Shown in pieces: positions 1 through 12,146 of a stretch of DNA of 64,000 nt. Origin of the DNA: Diplocarpon mali (lineage: Eukaryota > Ascomycota > Leotiomycetes > Helotiales > Drepanopezizaceae); NCBI GenBank assembly GCA_024741835.1, contig JAENRP010000018.1, positions 208,662 to 272,661 on the forward strand, read 5' to 3'. A program made the position numbers and the translations under genes. Position 1 is the stretch's first letter. Each line of letters begins with the position of its first letter. The notes under the pieces were generated by a model that searched no databases, was not told the DNA's origin, and saw nothing but the letters and a program-made list of their open reading frames with translations.

Positions 1-1354
1 GACAAAGGCAGCCATGTACTGAAAAGTGTGGTAAGAATAGCTCGAGGATCTCTTGAGCGTGCAATATGAGAAGGAAGCGTAATATTCAACGACTTTGTAA
101 TCTTCTCGGTCAAGACAGGGTCACTAAATAGACAAGTTAGGAGACATACAATATTTATATTGATTAAGTATACAGAAAAAGGAGAGAAGGAAACCCACGC
201 ACCCCTTGCCCTTATCCCCACCAGTTGTGGCCGAGTACACAGCCCATATCTGATCCAACACAAGTTGGACAAACATTGGTTTAAGATTTCTCCCCTTCAA
301 ATGCTTTTGCCCCAGAACCTTCTTCGTCTTGGGATCTAGGTAAAAATCTCCCCAAAGCACTTTTTCCATGGCAGTTCTTTTGATCCCTAGCTTCTTCTCG
401 TATAAGCTGGCAAACTGTCTTACCGTAAATGCCCAGCCATCAATAGCACTGCTGAAAATGACGTTGTTCTTCTCCGGAGCAAAATAAATGTCTTCGTCAT
501 CTTTTTCTTCGAATAAACTGTTGGTAGTTGTCATACTTTCGGTGTCAATCGAAGTCGTAACCGTTCCATTCGTAGTTTCCCGATCAGCCTTCTGTTTTTC
601 TTTAGCAGCAGCGGCAGCAATTCTCTCGTCAACTCTTTCTCTCCAATTCAGATCCTCTTCCATCCTCTCTCCTTGGAAAAAACTTCCTAATACTGCGTTG
701 ACTTGTTCCAGAAGCTTGCTTATATGTATATATGCTTCTCCGGGCGTCATCTTCAATTCCGTGATGAGTCGGTCCATCTTATTGATCACCAGCAGCGGCT
801 TCATATGTTCCACCCAGGTTTGTCGAAGCACAGTCACAGTCTGGCTGCACACACCTTCCACGGCATCCACCAAGACAACAGCCCCATCGCAGAGTCGAGA
901 CGCTGTTGAAACTTCGCTGCTGAAGTCGATGTGACCCGGAGAATCTATCAGATTGATCAAGTACTCTTCTTTTTCAGGTATCGCTTCTGGCGCAGATCTT
1001 CGAAGCATTGAAAAGAAAAGAGAAATGGCGGATGACTCCATGGTAATACCACGGGTCTGTTCATCGGGTCGAGAATCGAGGTATCGTATCTTGCCCGCGA
1101 GTTTCGGCGAGATGATGCCGTTTGTCGCAATGAGCGCATCTGTGAGGGAAGTCTTTCCATGATCCTATAGGAGGCTTTAGATGATATTGGTATAATATGT
1201 AAAGGGGAATACCAACGACATGTGCTAGTATGCAAATCTGGAACCTCCGTTAGCGTTGAACACATTAATTGCCCCTCTATCGCGAACGTACATTTCTGAT
1301 GCCCTCTGGATTGCGCTGTAAAGCGACCAACTTGTCTGGATTAACGACGGGCAT
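1..1354 (-). CDS. EFL1: Elongation factor-like GTPase EFL1/RIA1, 5' part (C-terminus off window)
   Basis: EF-2-like GTPase that, with the SBDS/Sdo1 protein, releases Tif6/eIF6 from pre-60S subunits in the cytoplasm (known for the family). Exons read on the minus strand: 1354-1292, 1237-1217, 1164-203 and 123-1. Together they give about 389 residues. The G1 motif AHVDHGKTSLTDAL spans exons 2 and 3, followed by RGITMESS (switch I), DSPGHIDF (G3) and NKMDR (G4). A long charged insertion lies between G4 and the region FSSAIDGWAF, as in EFL1 but not in EF-2. Exon 2 is only 21 nt and encodes ICILAHV. The third intron uses donor GTGCGT and a CTAAC branch point. Start chosen because it gives the family N-terminus MPVVNPDKLVALQRNP. 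The rest of the protein (roughly two thirds) lies left of the window. Confidence 0.95.
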
Positions 1355-4039
1355 CCTGATGGTAAACCCTCGCACCAGTTTCAAAGGATGAGTTTCAGCG
1401 TTTCATAAGAAGAAATACTGTTGGTTTTGGTCAAGAGCCTGCATAGAATTTCTCTTCGCGACTCAGCATGAGTCGAAGTGACCCCGCCATCCGTCATTTA
1501 AAGTGGTTCTGGTCACATGATCTGTCAATAAATTGAACTTTCGGCCTTGACATGACGATCGTTTTACACGTCTGGATAAATGCAGTTTGGTATTGACTGG
1601 GTGAAAATACTTCTGATTCGACCTCAAATCTAATATTTAAACTATGCTCTCCATAGTAAGCAGCAGAACAGCGAGTCACAGATTATGTAGGAGGCGTCTA
1701 TTTCTGTGGTGAATAATATGGCAAATCGCATTGGTTTTCATTTGAAGATATCTTATGCCTGGTATTAAAAGATAGTACTACTTTTTGTCCCTTTTGATAT
1801 GCTTTATCAGTTCTGAACTATATTTTTACATATAAGGAGAAACTAGTATTAAACCTCTTTATGTCTTCACTATTCAGCCTAGTGTGCCTATGATTCCTAA
1901 TTCCTTATACAAGAGTTTAATCCGTACCTCAGTCGATATTTATTACTCTAAGTCTTAGGCAACGTTCTCGAAAGGTGCCTTGGTAAATAGAGTCGCCTTG
2001 GTTTCTCTATTCTAGGACAAGCCCATTACGCTAATAGCGGCTGTTTATTTGATTATCAAGCGTTTTGCAATAAGCAGCGGATTTTGATCGTAACCCGTCT
2101 TATAAACTTTTGTATATCCCTTCGAAACGTATCCTTTTCCTTCCTCCTCTTCCTTATATACTATAACATACCTTTTTCTCTTTCGTATCCTCTGTTAGGC
2201 CTTACCTCTAGTCGTAAGTATATATTTGAGTATTCCCGAAGTACTTCAGTAGAGTTCGAAGGTGAAGAGTGTTTATAGAAGAGGTGGTATAAGAAAAACT
2301 CGTTCAGAAGCTTTCGGAAAGTGCTAACTTCGTTCGACTCGGGGTTTGATTAGTTCGTAGTCGAAAGGACTTGATCTCGGCTCTGCAGACTCTTTAAAGG
2401 AATCTGCATATTCGTTGGAGGCACCGGGTACAGGTGTTGATTCGTCGTCTCCCCGACAATATTGTTTGATTAGTGCTATTTAACTCGAAGAACTTGTCTC
2501 TTATCAACGCCAGACGAGGGGCTACGAAGCATACACCAGAAAGATCAACGCTTCCTTTCATATGTAAATTAAACCGAGCTTATAATAACTTATATATAAC
2601 AGGGAGAAAATTGATTTATCAGTTTATAGCATCTGACCTAACTAAACGTAAAGCCACGGAGATATTGAAGCGAGAGAGCAAAAGATGCTTAGACAAACTA
2701 TCACAAAATCACATGTTCGAAACTCGGTAGCACAATATAACCTCTGATGTACGAGTTAAAATTGTCTCAGTATCCATGTTTTGCGTTTTATAGGTACAAA
2801 ACCTTGGGAGCCCGAGGGGCTTAAGCGAGGGATTCTCAAGAAGTTGTTTACTTTCGAGTGTCACCCATATTATTCAAGTATCAACCAGAAACAGTCTCTA
2901 ATACTGGTAATAATATACCCACAGAAAATGGAAGTTCGTCATAAAAAAGATAACCTAGGGGGCTATCACTTCAAATGATTCGATCTCACATGACTCTACT
3001 GCAGCTTCCCATCTTGAAGCATCGAATGTTCCATGCTTTCGAGACATCATACAGTCTTTTTTGTAGCCGAAAATTTATGCTAGCTGGAATCTTGTCACTT
3101 GCTAGTGTCAGCAGAACAAGATTCTCAGTCGCCTGCATATTTAGCTACCTGAAAGATGAAGGTGGTAAGCACAGAAGGCAACCCTAAGGCTGCAGAAGAG
3201 CAAGGCTTTCGCGCCTTGCGGGTAAGGTGACTGTAGTAGCAAACAACCAGCCTTATCCCTCACCGAGTAGAGATATTTCTATCTGTGATATACCGCTGCA
3301 TCGGAAAAACTAATTGAGAAGTTATGAGATCAAATTCTTTGCTTATGCGTCGTTTTTTATTGAAACCGCTTTACTGCTGGCACAGATTTCTGCCCAAGTT
3401 TCAAAAGTATCTCATGCTCTAACAGATTTCCTCTGGATATTCTGTCGTTGAGAGTGCAGGGGCCGAGCGACTGTGTACTGTTTCTTCCACATGCTGACCT
3501 GATATGTTTTTCTCTGGCGGCATATTAGCCCTGCCATCTCAGCCTCACTGCTCCCACTCAACCAATAAGAAACACTGCCTCTAATATGACAGCCCGGATT
3601 GATGATTATGTCGAATCAATCAAAGGCTACCGTCGTGCCTGATTGTCCGCATGCGTCGCCGCAAACATCTCTGCTGAGGATAAACCCCACCAGGCGGGGC
3701 CTTTTATGCCTTACGGAAAGGCACAGTCCTCGATATCAGCATGAAATATGCCGCAACTACGCTATGCATTTGATTTTTCTATATGAAAGGTCGACTCTTC
3801 CAGCCGAGAGCCACCGAAGTTTCCCATCCCTGAAACTTACCAATTGCTCGCTTCACTTCGTGATCACAAACATCCTTCAGGTTGAGAGGCTCTCTACTCT
3901 TTCATATAAATTACTACACAGGAATCAACCTTAAGTCATCCCACCGCAGGCCAAATTTTCTCGTCTTAGCTCTTCCAGCGAACACCATTCCGATTCGCAT
4001 CCCTGTTATCCGCAAAACACCTATCTGGCGTCACCCAAC
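1355..4039. other. Gene-poor A+T-rich region upstream of EFL1
   Basis: About 2.7 kb in which I find no recognisable protein. The stretch 1700-2700 is rich in TA dinucleotides and has only short ORFs (the longest, at 2473-2730, is 85 codons and unlike anything I know). It may be decayed repeat DNA, but I could not identify an element, terminal repeats or a target duplication. A small perfect hairpin with 7-bp arms GCAAGGC/GCCTTGC sits near 3200-3220. The last few hundred bases are presumably promoter and leader of the small ORF at 4040. Confidence 0.5.
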
Positions 4040-4324
4040 ATGGTTCAATCACGTACTATCCTCCACCTTGTCGAAATCCTCGGCGTATTCTTATGTGCAC
4101 ACCATCTTTGGCCCAAAGGGGTCACTTACGGAAAGTCTGAAAATAGGGAGAAGAGCTACCGGAAGAAGCACGCCCGTGGACACTCACGGTCGAAGAGCGG
4201 GAGGAACAACAACAGGGGCTCGGGTAATGAGAATGCTCCCAGAAGGGGCGAACGAAGCAAGACATGTTGTGATTATGAGGAGGAGAGACCTCGGTATGTA
4301 AGAAACGCGAATTCCAGGCATTGA
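4040..4324 (+). CDS. Possible small basic protein with N-terminal hydrophobic segment
   Basis: A single 94-codon ORF with a good start context (CCCAACATGG). The N-terminus MVQSRTILHLVEILGVFL is hydrophobic and could be a membrane anchor or signal. It is followed by PKGVTYGKSE and then a Lys/Arg/Ser/Gly-rich tail with two adjacent cysteines (SKTCCDYEEE). I have the impression that filamentous ascomycetes encode short proteins with a similar start and a PKG-Y motif, but I cannot name a family or a function. It stands alone in a gene-poor stretch between EFL1 and IRC6. It could equally be a chance ORF; the biased composition after residue 40 weakens the case. Confidence 0.4.
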   Translation: MVQSRTILHLVEILGVFLCAHHLWPKGVTYGKSENREKSYRKKHARGHSRSKSGRNNNRGSGNENAPRRGERSKTCCDYEEERPRYVRNANSRH

Positions 4325-5953
4325 GGTCGGAGAAGCAGGGCTTCTGATGTCACGAATACGACGATGACGGACCACACAGGAATGATGTGGATGTTGGGGA
4401 TTTCTGCTTTTGTAGTTTGCGGAAAATTGTACTTTGAGTTCAGATAGGATCTGCGTACAATCAAATCTTGGAGTTGAATAGCTCGACTGGGAAAAAAGTC
4501 GTCACTGATGAAAGGTCGATCACATATCATACTTTTTTTTTGCAGAAATATCGGAATCATATGATCGAAACTCGAGTCTCTGACCCGTGCACCCTATCAA
4601 ATGATCAGAAGCATATAACATCGCATGCCACGACGCTGGCTATAAAGTATTCTGCTATCCCGCGCCCAGCGCTTACCAATGCTGTGCACGCCCGCCCGGG
4701 AGCCGCGACACCGTGAATTGTCCGATGTTACGCAAGAATTCTTCGAGATATGCTACAGCCCCCCCTCACGCAGTGTCACCTCGTCCCCCCTCCCTCTCAA
4801 CATTCTCGTAGGCAGAACCAGGAGACCGCCTCCATTTTGCCTCGAGTGAATCATTCAATGAGGCGAGATGGAATTCCCAAAGAAAGAAAGCAGTACGCTG
4901 ATCAGTATAGACGCAGTCTGTGATAGATATTGGTGAAAAGTGAAACTTTCAGAAACAAAGCAACAGGAGTACAGAGATTGAGACAGCAGCACAAGACACC
5001 CAGTGCCCGGATCTTCAATCCCCGCCTTACACCTCTTCCTCAAAACATCCAAGTCACTGCACCATCCGACTCGGAATTCTCGAGGCGGCTTCAAATCCAC
5101 ACAAATGAGACCACTACCACCCCAGCGATCACTCAGGATATCTGTCCATTCCTGATGTAGGATCCATGCTTCTTTTACACTGCCCACAGGAGACCTGAAT
5201 CTTAGCCGGGGTGACAACGCTTCCGCTGCATCGATACACATAGTTCGGCTGGCAACTGCCGCTCAACGTTGCGGGTAGCCCTGAGACACTGGCATCATCT
5301 TGGCCTCTGGAGCCGCAGAAGATTATGCTGTTTGTAGCTTCGCAAGAACGCCGTCAAGTTTGCGTATTGGCATCTGAACGCATATTTGAATTGGCGAGAA
5401 TAAGGCTGAGATTATTGCCAGGAAGAATAGAGAATAGGAAGCTGGCGGGGTTGGGAATCGTAAATAGCTAATACGTAGTATATTGTAGGTGCTAGGAGGA
5501 ACATCAGCAGAGAGAACCAATCAGTCTTCGGACATTGACCTCACAGAAGTCGCCGACGTCATTTAATGATCCCTCACTCTTTTTTCGGGGTGGTCAGCCT
5601 CTGGTTTACAAATTCCACGTCACCAGTAGACTTTAGTCCCATGATAAATAGACTGCAAGATTCATATTTCGAGGACTGTAAACTGTGATACAGGCTAAAC
5701 CTCTCGATATATCACGACTGGCAATATCTCTCTCCTACGTAGCATCAGTCATGGTGCACTTGAGAAAATGAAACTTACCTCTGTTCTCAGCGTTTCTAGA
5801 CTCGGTTTTCGGCCTGTGCTCGAATCTTAACGTTAGCCAGAAGCGATTCTATGATGAGAATGAGCATGAAAGTCAGCTCCTGGCGTACATGAAGCGACTC
5901 GAGCCGTCTTCGTATCGGAAGAGCCTTGGAGAGCTTTCAAAGAGCAATATTTG
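4325..5953. other. Intergenic region, no supported gene
   Basis: About 1.6 kb between the small ORF and the 3' end of IRC6. One minus-strand ORF with a true ATG (5241-4855, 128 codons) is open but unlike any protein I know, and no splice extension improves it. The rest shows only short ORFs. The 3' UTR of IRC6 must lie at the right end. Confidence 0.5.
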
Positions 5954-6989
5954 TTACATTTTCTTCATGAGATCATTGATAGCCTTCGCAGCGAACCGCT
6001 TTCTCTCAGCTTCAGGCATATCCGCACCAAGATCTGTGACAGTTAGTTGCATGATTCCAAGACTGCCAGGGGAAACTTACCTCTCACGGCCTGCATCTCG
6101 AGCATCATGGCCTGCAAATCTTCCACGTCTTTGTCACTCGGACCCTCATCCTCCTCATCTACCCCGCCAGATATTGTGCCCCCATAAATTTCCTGCTTCA
6201 TTCCTCGCATTTCCATCTCCATCTCAGCCCTATCGGCAGCATCAAGACCGAAGCCAATACTCCCAGCTTCATCACTATCATCATCTAGGCCCTCGAATCC
6301 AGCGCCCTGGCCGAGCTCATCGCTTCCTTCCCAATCATTCGCTTCCAATGCTTCTTTCAGTCTTTCCGTACCCATAGGTTCTATCTGCATTAGCTCTGAC
6401 CCGTAATCTCAACCAGAGAGCAACAGACCCGAATACTCGTTCTTCCCCTTCTTCTCAAAATCCACAAACTCAAACCCATATTCCTGACAGACTTCCTCCC
6501 ACTCTTCACCACTCTTCTCCAGACACGGCGTCGTACTCTGCGGCATCGCCACCGCCAGACAAACCCCGTCCCACATCAATCCGCATCCCTCTTTAATAAC
6601 CTCGCTCACGCCCTCCAACAACGCCCTGACTTCCTTTAAGCCCTCTTCATTGATTGGTTTCCGGAAGCAGACAACGAAGGCTCCGAGGACTGTGAGCACT
6701 TCCCGCGCCTCTGGGGCGAGAAAGTCAGCTGACCAGCTCGACGGATCGGTGATCTCATCGAGCCAGACAGGGACCGTGGCAGTGTAATAGGCGGTTTTGA
6801 TAGGGTAGTCGTGGGTTGTGCCTGCGACGGAGTCTGTTGTGAGGGTCGGGACTGTACCGGTCAATCCTATGAAAGTCAGCTGAGTTTGTGCGATTTTATT
6901 TTTTTCAGGATTTCACCTTCTATGAGCTCGAGGAGACCAGAGTCTGGCCGGCTGACGGCGAGGATACGGCGGGGGCTTGAGATTTCCAT
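5954..6989 (-). CDS. IRC6: IRC6 / alpha-gamma-adaptin-binding protein p34 (AAGAB) family
   Basis: Small GTPase-like protein that binds clathrin adaptor complexes in yeast and animals (family knowledge). Exons on the minus strand: 6989-6917, 6866-6429, 6380-6081, 6033-5954; 296 residues. The start MEISSPRRILAVSRPDSG replaces the usual P-loop, so the Lys/Ser of a GTPase P-loop is missing, as expected for this pseudo-GTPase family. The block YYTATVPVWLDE then GAFVVCFRKPINEEGL is the most diagnostic. The C-terminal half has NEYS-EPMGTERLKEALEANDW, restored only when the third exon starts at the AG just after GATAG, then an acidic stretch and a final helix ending in AINDLMKKM. All introns are short with normal GT-AG ends. 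SMD3 lies upstream in the same orientation, 364 bp away. Confidence 0.93.
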
Positions 6990-7353
6990 TGCGTATTGTA
7001 TTGTATGATAACGTGAAGAATCAACGACTGCTCGTCGATCAAAATCGAAAATCGATGTTTAAAAAATTTACACGTGATGGAGGAGGAGGGGGTATCTTTT
7101 TTGAAGTCCTGCCTATGCCCTCCACCTCTTTTCGCTAGCTTCCATGCTACAGGTTTCTAGCAGGATTGCTTACACTGGCTGGCGGTTGTGTATCACTTGT
7201 AGAGTAAGTGATTTTAACAATTGGCATTTCACTATGTGGCATACAATCTCATGTAGGTAGCCAACGCCCAAGCAGACGTGTAGCCGGGCTTTTCCTCTTA
7301 ACGCCGTATTAAATTGACTCCAGCCATTCCTCGCAATCCAGAAACGCCTCCTA

Positions 7354-7954
7354 TCAACCTCTGGGTGCACTACCCCGCGTACCGCTTGCTCTCGCCCTGC
7401 TGACCGTAGCTCTGCCTCTGGCCAGACCGACACCTCTGCCCTTAACGCCTCTACTTCTGAACATGGGAGCATTTCTGCAGGAGAATCATTAGCACGTAGG
7501 GTAAGGATCGATGAAGGTTTTGGAGGGACGGCGCACCGGAGCATGTCTGGCACAATGAAGAACCGCACATGCGAACCGCGGATATAGACTTGGTCCAAAT
7601 GGCTCACTCGCCCATCGCGCGCCGTGACCGTAATATCCTTCAGTTGAACGTTCATGTTGTCCTCAGCTGTAGAAAACAATCACGTATCAGCGCCTAATCA
7701 CACGTCTTCTATCTTCAGCCTGGGCTTGGGTACAGGCGGCGTGGGGTGGCACGTACCTTCGAGGAGCTTGCCGCGGTACACCTGGCCAGATGTAATCTCG
7801 AGAGTGACAACATGACCCTGTTCCAACAATTAGTATTTGCTCTTCTACAAGGAGCGCAAGTGGAGATCGGAGGTGGAAAGGCCGGGTGAAGAAAAGGTTC
7901 ACGAACCTGCGCCTCGTTCAGCAGCTTGATTGGGATACCGATAGTGCTCGTCAT
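7354..7954 (-). CDS. SMD3: Small nuclear ribonucleoprotein Sm D3
   Basis: Core Sm protein of the U1, U2, U4 and U5 spliceosomal snRNPs. Exons on the minus strand: 7954-7907, 7817-7757, 7666-7537, 7474-7354; 119 residues. Sm1 motif: [20 protein letters not shown]. Sm2 region: [20 protein letters not shown]. The tail is Arg/Gly-rich ([15 protein letters not shown]), the usual site of arginine methylation in Sm D1/D3. The start [16 protein letters not shown] matches the family; an in-frame ATG five codons upstream is not needed. Four exons for 119 residues is dense but normal for filamentous fungi. It is divergent from GEP4, with 218 bp between the two start codons, so the two probably share a promoter region. 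Confidence 0.97.
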
Positions 7955-8172
7955 GATGTCTGTTGGCAATTATGCCCGGCTGAATCTATCGTTTGAGGTG
8001 TGCGACGCTCGTTGAAGTGGCGTTGGCGTCAGCTTGTTGTGGTGGAGAGCGGTGTCTGGAATTCGAGATTGTCGCGCTAGTAATTCTGAAGCTCTCGCTA
8101 GCGTATCTGAATATCAGCCTCACTCCTCATGATAGACCTGTAAGGTATTTTAAAGACGGTAGCTAAGGACTC

Positions 8173-9153
8173 ATGGATATGAATATCTCTGCCACTCTGA
8201 ACGCCTTTCGGCTCCTCAAAAGACCGTCATTGTGTTTACCACATGCCACCATTTCAACGTTCAACCAGCTCCCTGTACCGTTAAATTCGGCGTTTGGGAA
8301 GGACAAGAACGTAGACATCAGAGCCGTAGTGCTTGACAAGGACAACTGTTTCGCGGTACCGCACTCTAACGATGTCTGCGAGCATTACGGGGTATGTCAA
8401 GCCCCATTCCTCTATCTTCACTTTTTGCTTTCCCCCCAGGCGACAAGATATTCCATCCCGACCATACCTCTCTGTGTACACTCCGGACCTTCCAATCCAT
8501 ACTCCCCAACCTAGCCTTTATCCCATCAAAAGAGCTCAAGAACATGTCCTCATGAACTCCAGGCAAAGTTCCAATCTCTCAAAGAAGCCTACCCAGGCCG
8601 GCGCCTGCTGATCGTATCCAACACAGCAGGCTCCTCCTCAGACCCATCACTCTCCCTCTCCGCCTCGGTGCAAAAGTCAACCGGCATCCACGTCCTCCCT
8701 CACAGCACCAAGAAGCCCGGGTGCGGCCCCGAGATCATGCAGTACTTCCTGCGGCACCCGGAGACCGGTGTCACGAGACCGGAGCACGTCGCCGTGGTGG
8801 GCGATCGCCTGACGACGGATGTCATGACGGCGAATTTGATGGGCGGTTATGCCGTCTGGGTTAGGGACGGGGTTGTGGGGAGGGAGGAGACTAGTGTGGT
8901 GTGTTGATTCTTCTTCCTCTTTTCTTCCTTTCTTCCTTTTCCCTTTCTCCGTGTCTTCCTGGATGGTCCCTCCTCACCCCTCTGCTTCTGTCGGTCTCTA
9001 TCACGTCGAAAGACTACCAACCATAACTCTGAAGCCTGAATTGCGATACTGACCAGAAGATAGTTCGCACGCCTAGAACAACATCTCGGCGCCTTCCTTC
9101 TCAAGCGCGGTTTCGCAGCCCCTGACCCATCTCGCAGCCCATTCAACTCATAG
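8173..9153 (+). CDS. GEP4: Mitochondrial phosphatidylglycerophosphatase GEP4
   Basis: HAD-family phosphatase that dephosphorylates phosphatidylglycerol phosphate in the cardiolipin pathway at the mitochondrial inner membrane (family knowledge). Exons: 8173-8391, 8563-8898, 9064-9153; 214 residues. The N-terminus NISATLNAFRLL and LCLPHATISTFNQLPV are typical. The catalytic motif is VVLDKDNCFA (nucleophile and acid/base Asp). LIVSNTAGSSSD and VAVVGDRLTTDVMTAN supply HAD motifs II and III/IV. The last exon restores the family tail, FARLEQHLGAFLLKRGFAAP; without it, the frame reads a few odd residues and stops at 8907. The second intron has donor GTGTGT, a CTGAC branch point and acceptor GATAG. 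Start could be Met1 or Met3. Confidence 0.93.
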
Positions 9154-10062
9154 ACACCTCCCTCCCCTTCCTCGCACTCCCCTATTTTCAAGGCCCAAGC
9201 CGTTGGCGCCGCATGACTCAACATCAATCCAGGATTTCCCAGCTATCCCGGCGCTCGGCGAATCTGCATCCCAAGCACAGTATTCTGGAAGGCGGAAAGA
9301 AGAACTCCATCAACTTGCCCCGATCCACTAGCGAAAGCACGGTTTTTAATATATCAAGCCGTGGGCTCAGCATCTAAATCAGCGGCGGTAGTTGACCTCA
9401 CAGACAATCCACCACTCCTTGTTCCCTCCCTCGCCTGTACCAGCCCTATACATGACCTCGCAACCCAGCCCAGCCCAGCGCTATCAAAGCTCCTACTCCC
9501 AGTGAATAATTTCCACCACAATGCAGGTCCGCGTGCGTGTAGTGATGATGGAGATGTAATGTGTTTTCCATGGGTATCCTGAACGCGGACCGCATGAAGG
9601 CGCATATGAGGGGGTGGCAATGGAAGCGAAATAAACGAGCGTATCTAGCGGCGTTGGGAACCCAGGTACCGTGGAGGTTGGTTGGAATCCGGGTTTCTCT
9701 GTCAAATTTCGTTTGACCTCACAGTACCATTCCCAGTGAAAAGTGTTCGTTTCAAGACGTCACTCCATGGGATTGTCTGAGTTGGCGCCTGTAAGTAGTG
9801 CATTCCCATCTCCGTCAGTGTACATATCTACAGCATTGACGCCGTCAGCGGTAGAGTTTGTATAAGGCTGTCCAAGTCCAAATGCTTCGCTCAAATACCT
9901 ACGTATCCCTCTCACGAGAACGCAACGCTACATAAAACCATCCCGCCCCTCTATCCCATCTCGCGTGAAGTTGCTACCTATGTGCGGCAGCGCCTCCTGC
10001 CCTCCATCTCACATTCTGCGCGCCAGATTCGCTTGCAGTAGCTAACGCACCATCATCTCAAC

Positions 10063-10089
10063 AAGAGAAGAGAAGAGAAGAGAAGAGAA
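10063..10089. repeat. AGAGA pentamer microsatellite
   Basis: About five tandem copies of a five-base purine unit (AGAGA/GAGAA). A simple repeat in non-coding sequence; no function seen. Confidence 0.85.
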
Positions 10090-12146
10090 ACCCTATGAGA
10101 GAACCGCAGCGAGAGCAGAGAGCACCATCCTCACCTATGACCTGCTCGCTGTCCTGCGTTCGGATTCCGCAGTATTTACGGGATTCAAGATGATATCTCC
10201 GAAGCAGCAACGGCTCTTGCTCACTGTAAGTCAAGATGGAACAGTAACTCCCACTCTAGTGCCGTACGTGGGAGAGGTGTAAGTATAAGTGGCTAGCCGG
10301 GGCGATGTGTCTAGGTAAGGAGCTGCTGTACGTGCGAGTGCAATGGAGATGGATTGGGAGAGGATGGAGGGAAGAATGTTAGGACTTTAGAAGGAGTGAG
10401 GAGAGGGGGGGAGGGAGGGAGAAGAGGATGTTGGTATGGAACTGGTACCTGGGACTCTCATCCCGTGAAATAAGCTTGTGATGGTGGGTGTCATAGCAGT
10501 TGGTGGGAGAACTTTCCGAGTAGAGGTGGTTTTTGGATCGCGACAATGATACATGCGATCAGCTACCCCGCGGAAAATCCATCCCTACCTCCTTCGAGAG
10601 AAACAGAAATCTCAACAGAAGTTAGATATTTCCCACCATAACGAGTCACCAGTTCAGAACCGCACGCCAAAGTAGCATATGTGCGACGAAGAGATCTATA
10701 TCCGAATACGCACTCACTCGAGTTTCGTTAATCCGCACGACTCCATGACTGTGAGCCATCTGCCAAGGGAGATATCCTCGACGGGATGACAGCGAGATCT
10801 ACCCGCCCTCCGCGGCGTGAATAATAATGCACAGGGCGAAGCGCATCAATGAAACCCGTTGGCTTTCGATAGACATTAGTAGGGCTAGGCCGCTTTCGAT
10901 GACCACTGGGCTATGTATATCTGCGCCTTTTAACTTGAAGCATGAACAACATAAAAGAAACGCACCGTGCTTTAAAAAGGAAGGCCCAGCAGTGCGGTCA
11001 CCGCGATCCTTGGTCGCTGAATATATGGCCTCGGCGCTTTGGCCGAGGACTCTCCGGCAAGTCAAGACTGAACTTATCATGGCCTGATTTTTACTCTTTC
11101 AGTACCTCGGACGTTGTGCTACTCTGTACCAGAGGTGGAGAAAGTGGAAGCTTGTCCCGAGCGTGTGGTATTTATGGGACGAGGGGGAAGACCTTTGCGA
11201 TGGAGATGAAACACAGAACTGGGTTACCTGAACATTGCTCGCCTGGAGCTTCCTGCTCGTAGTTCGTCTAGCCTTTTGACGCCCGCCAAGGGGGTAACGG
11301 CGAGTTTGAGTTGCGGCTATTTTTAGGAGGCTTGATGCATACCTCCGTGTGCGGCACGGTAGAGAGTATCGACGACATTCCTCTCTGGGCTCCAGAGATG
11401 TGGAATGCTGGTGGCATTGTCGGAGGAGGGGAGAAAAACACACACCCACAGCCAGAGAGAGAGGCATCACGCAGAGAGAGGGATGGAGAGAGAGAGAGAG
11501 CAGAAAGCCTCTGTTGTTTGAACGTGGGTAGGTGATCTGCAATTTTCTCCCGAGCCGCACGGACGGAATCTACCATCAAAAAGTCAGATGGGAGTCTCTC
11601 AGTAAAAGTAAAGCGCATGGAGACAGCGTCTTCGGCAGAGGGTGTCGGATCTTCGTTGGATAGCAGTTTTCCCTCTCGTTCTATCTACAAGCGACAAGGC
11701 CCCCGCGTTGCGTGAACTGAAGATGTTTGATGGCAAGAATGCTCTGGCCTGCGACACCTTGACGACGATCAGTCTTGTGCGAGACCCTTCGTGGTGGGGC
11801 CGGGACGGTAGAGAGTGATTGAAGCGTACGGGCTGCTCGGAGGACCTGATCTCGACATTGGGGCGGCCCGACGGGATCGATGAGGCGGATCGGTTCTGGA
11901 GCATGACTGGGGGATTTCAGACGCCACCCGCTAGCAAGCGTTGTTCAATGTTTCTTGGGCGACGGAGATGTTGCTGCTTCTGTCCAGCGTGTTTCCATTC
12001 TGCAAAGCTTGTGGTGAGGTGTGACTCGGGTCCTGCTTCAGGTAGAGCAGACGTGGTGTAGCAAACTGTGTAGATGTTAGAACCGAGAAGTACTTATAGA
12101 TACCTCCGACGCAAACGCCTAGCCGCCCATGTCGGGTTCTACTGTG

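Noticed and set aside
2473..2730. 85-codon ORF as a transposase remnant
   Set aside because: I tested it by eye against Tc1, pogo, hAT and gag-like patterns and found no convincing match.
3200..3220. 7-bp perfect hairpin as a terminator
   Set aside because: A stem this short is expected by chance in 64 kb, and such terminators are not used in fungal nuclear genes.
4855..5241. 128-codon minus-strand ORF with a true ATG
   Set aside because: No recognisable motifs, no supporting splice structure, and its C-terminal half reads like random hydrophobic sequence.
9354..9705. Minus-strand frames with WYCEV/WIVCEV-like wording and a partial internal repetition
   Set aside because: Two frames share a TGTGAGGTCAA-type string, but no intron combination gives a sensible protein, and the similarity may come from a short local duplication.
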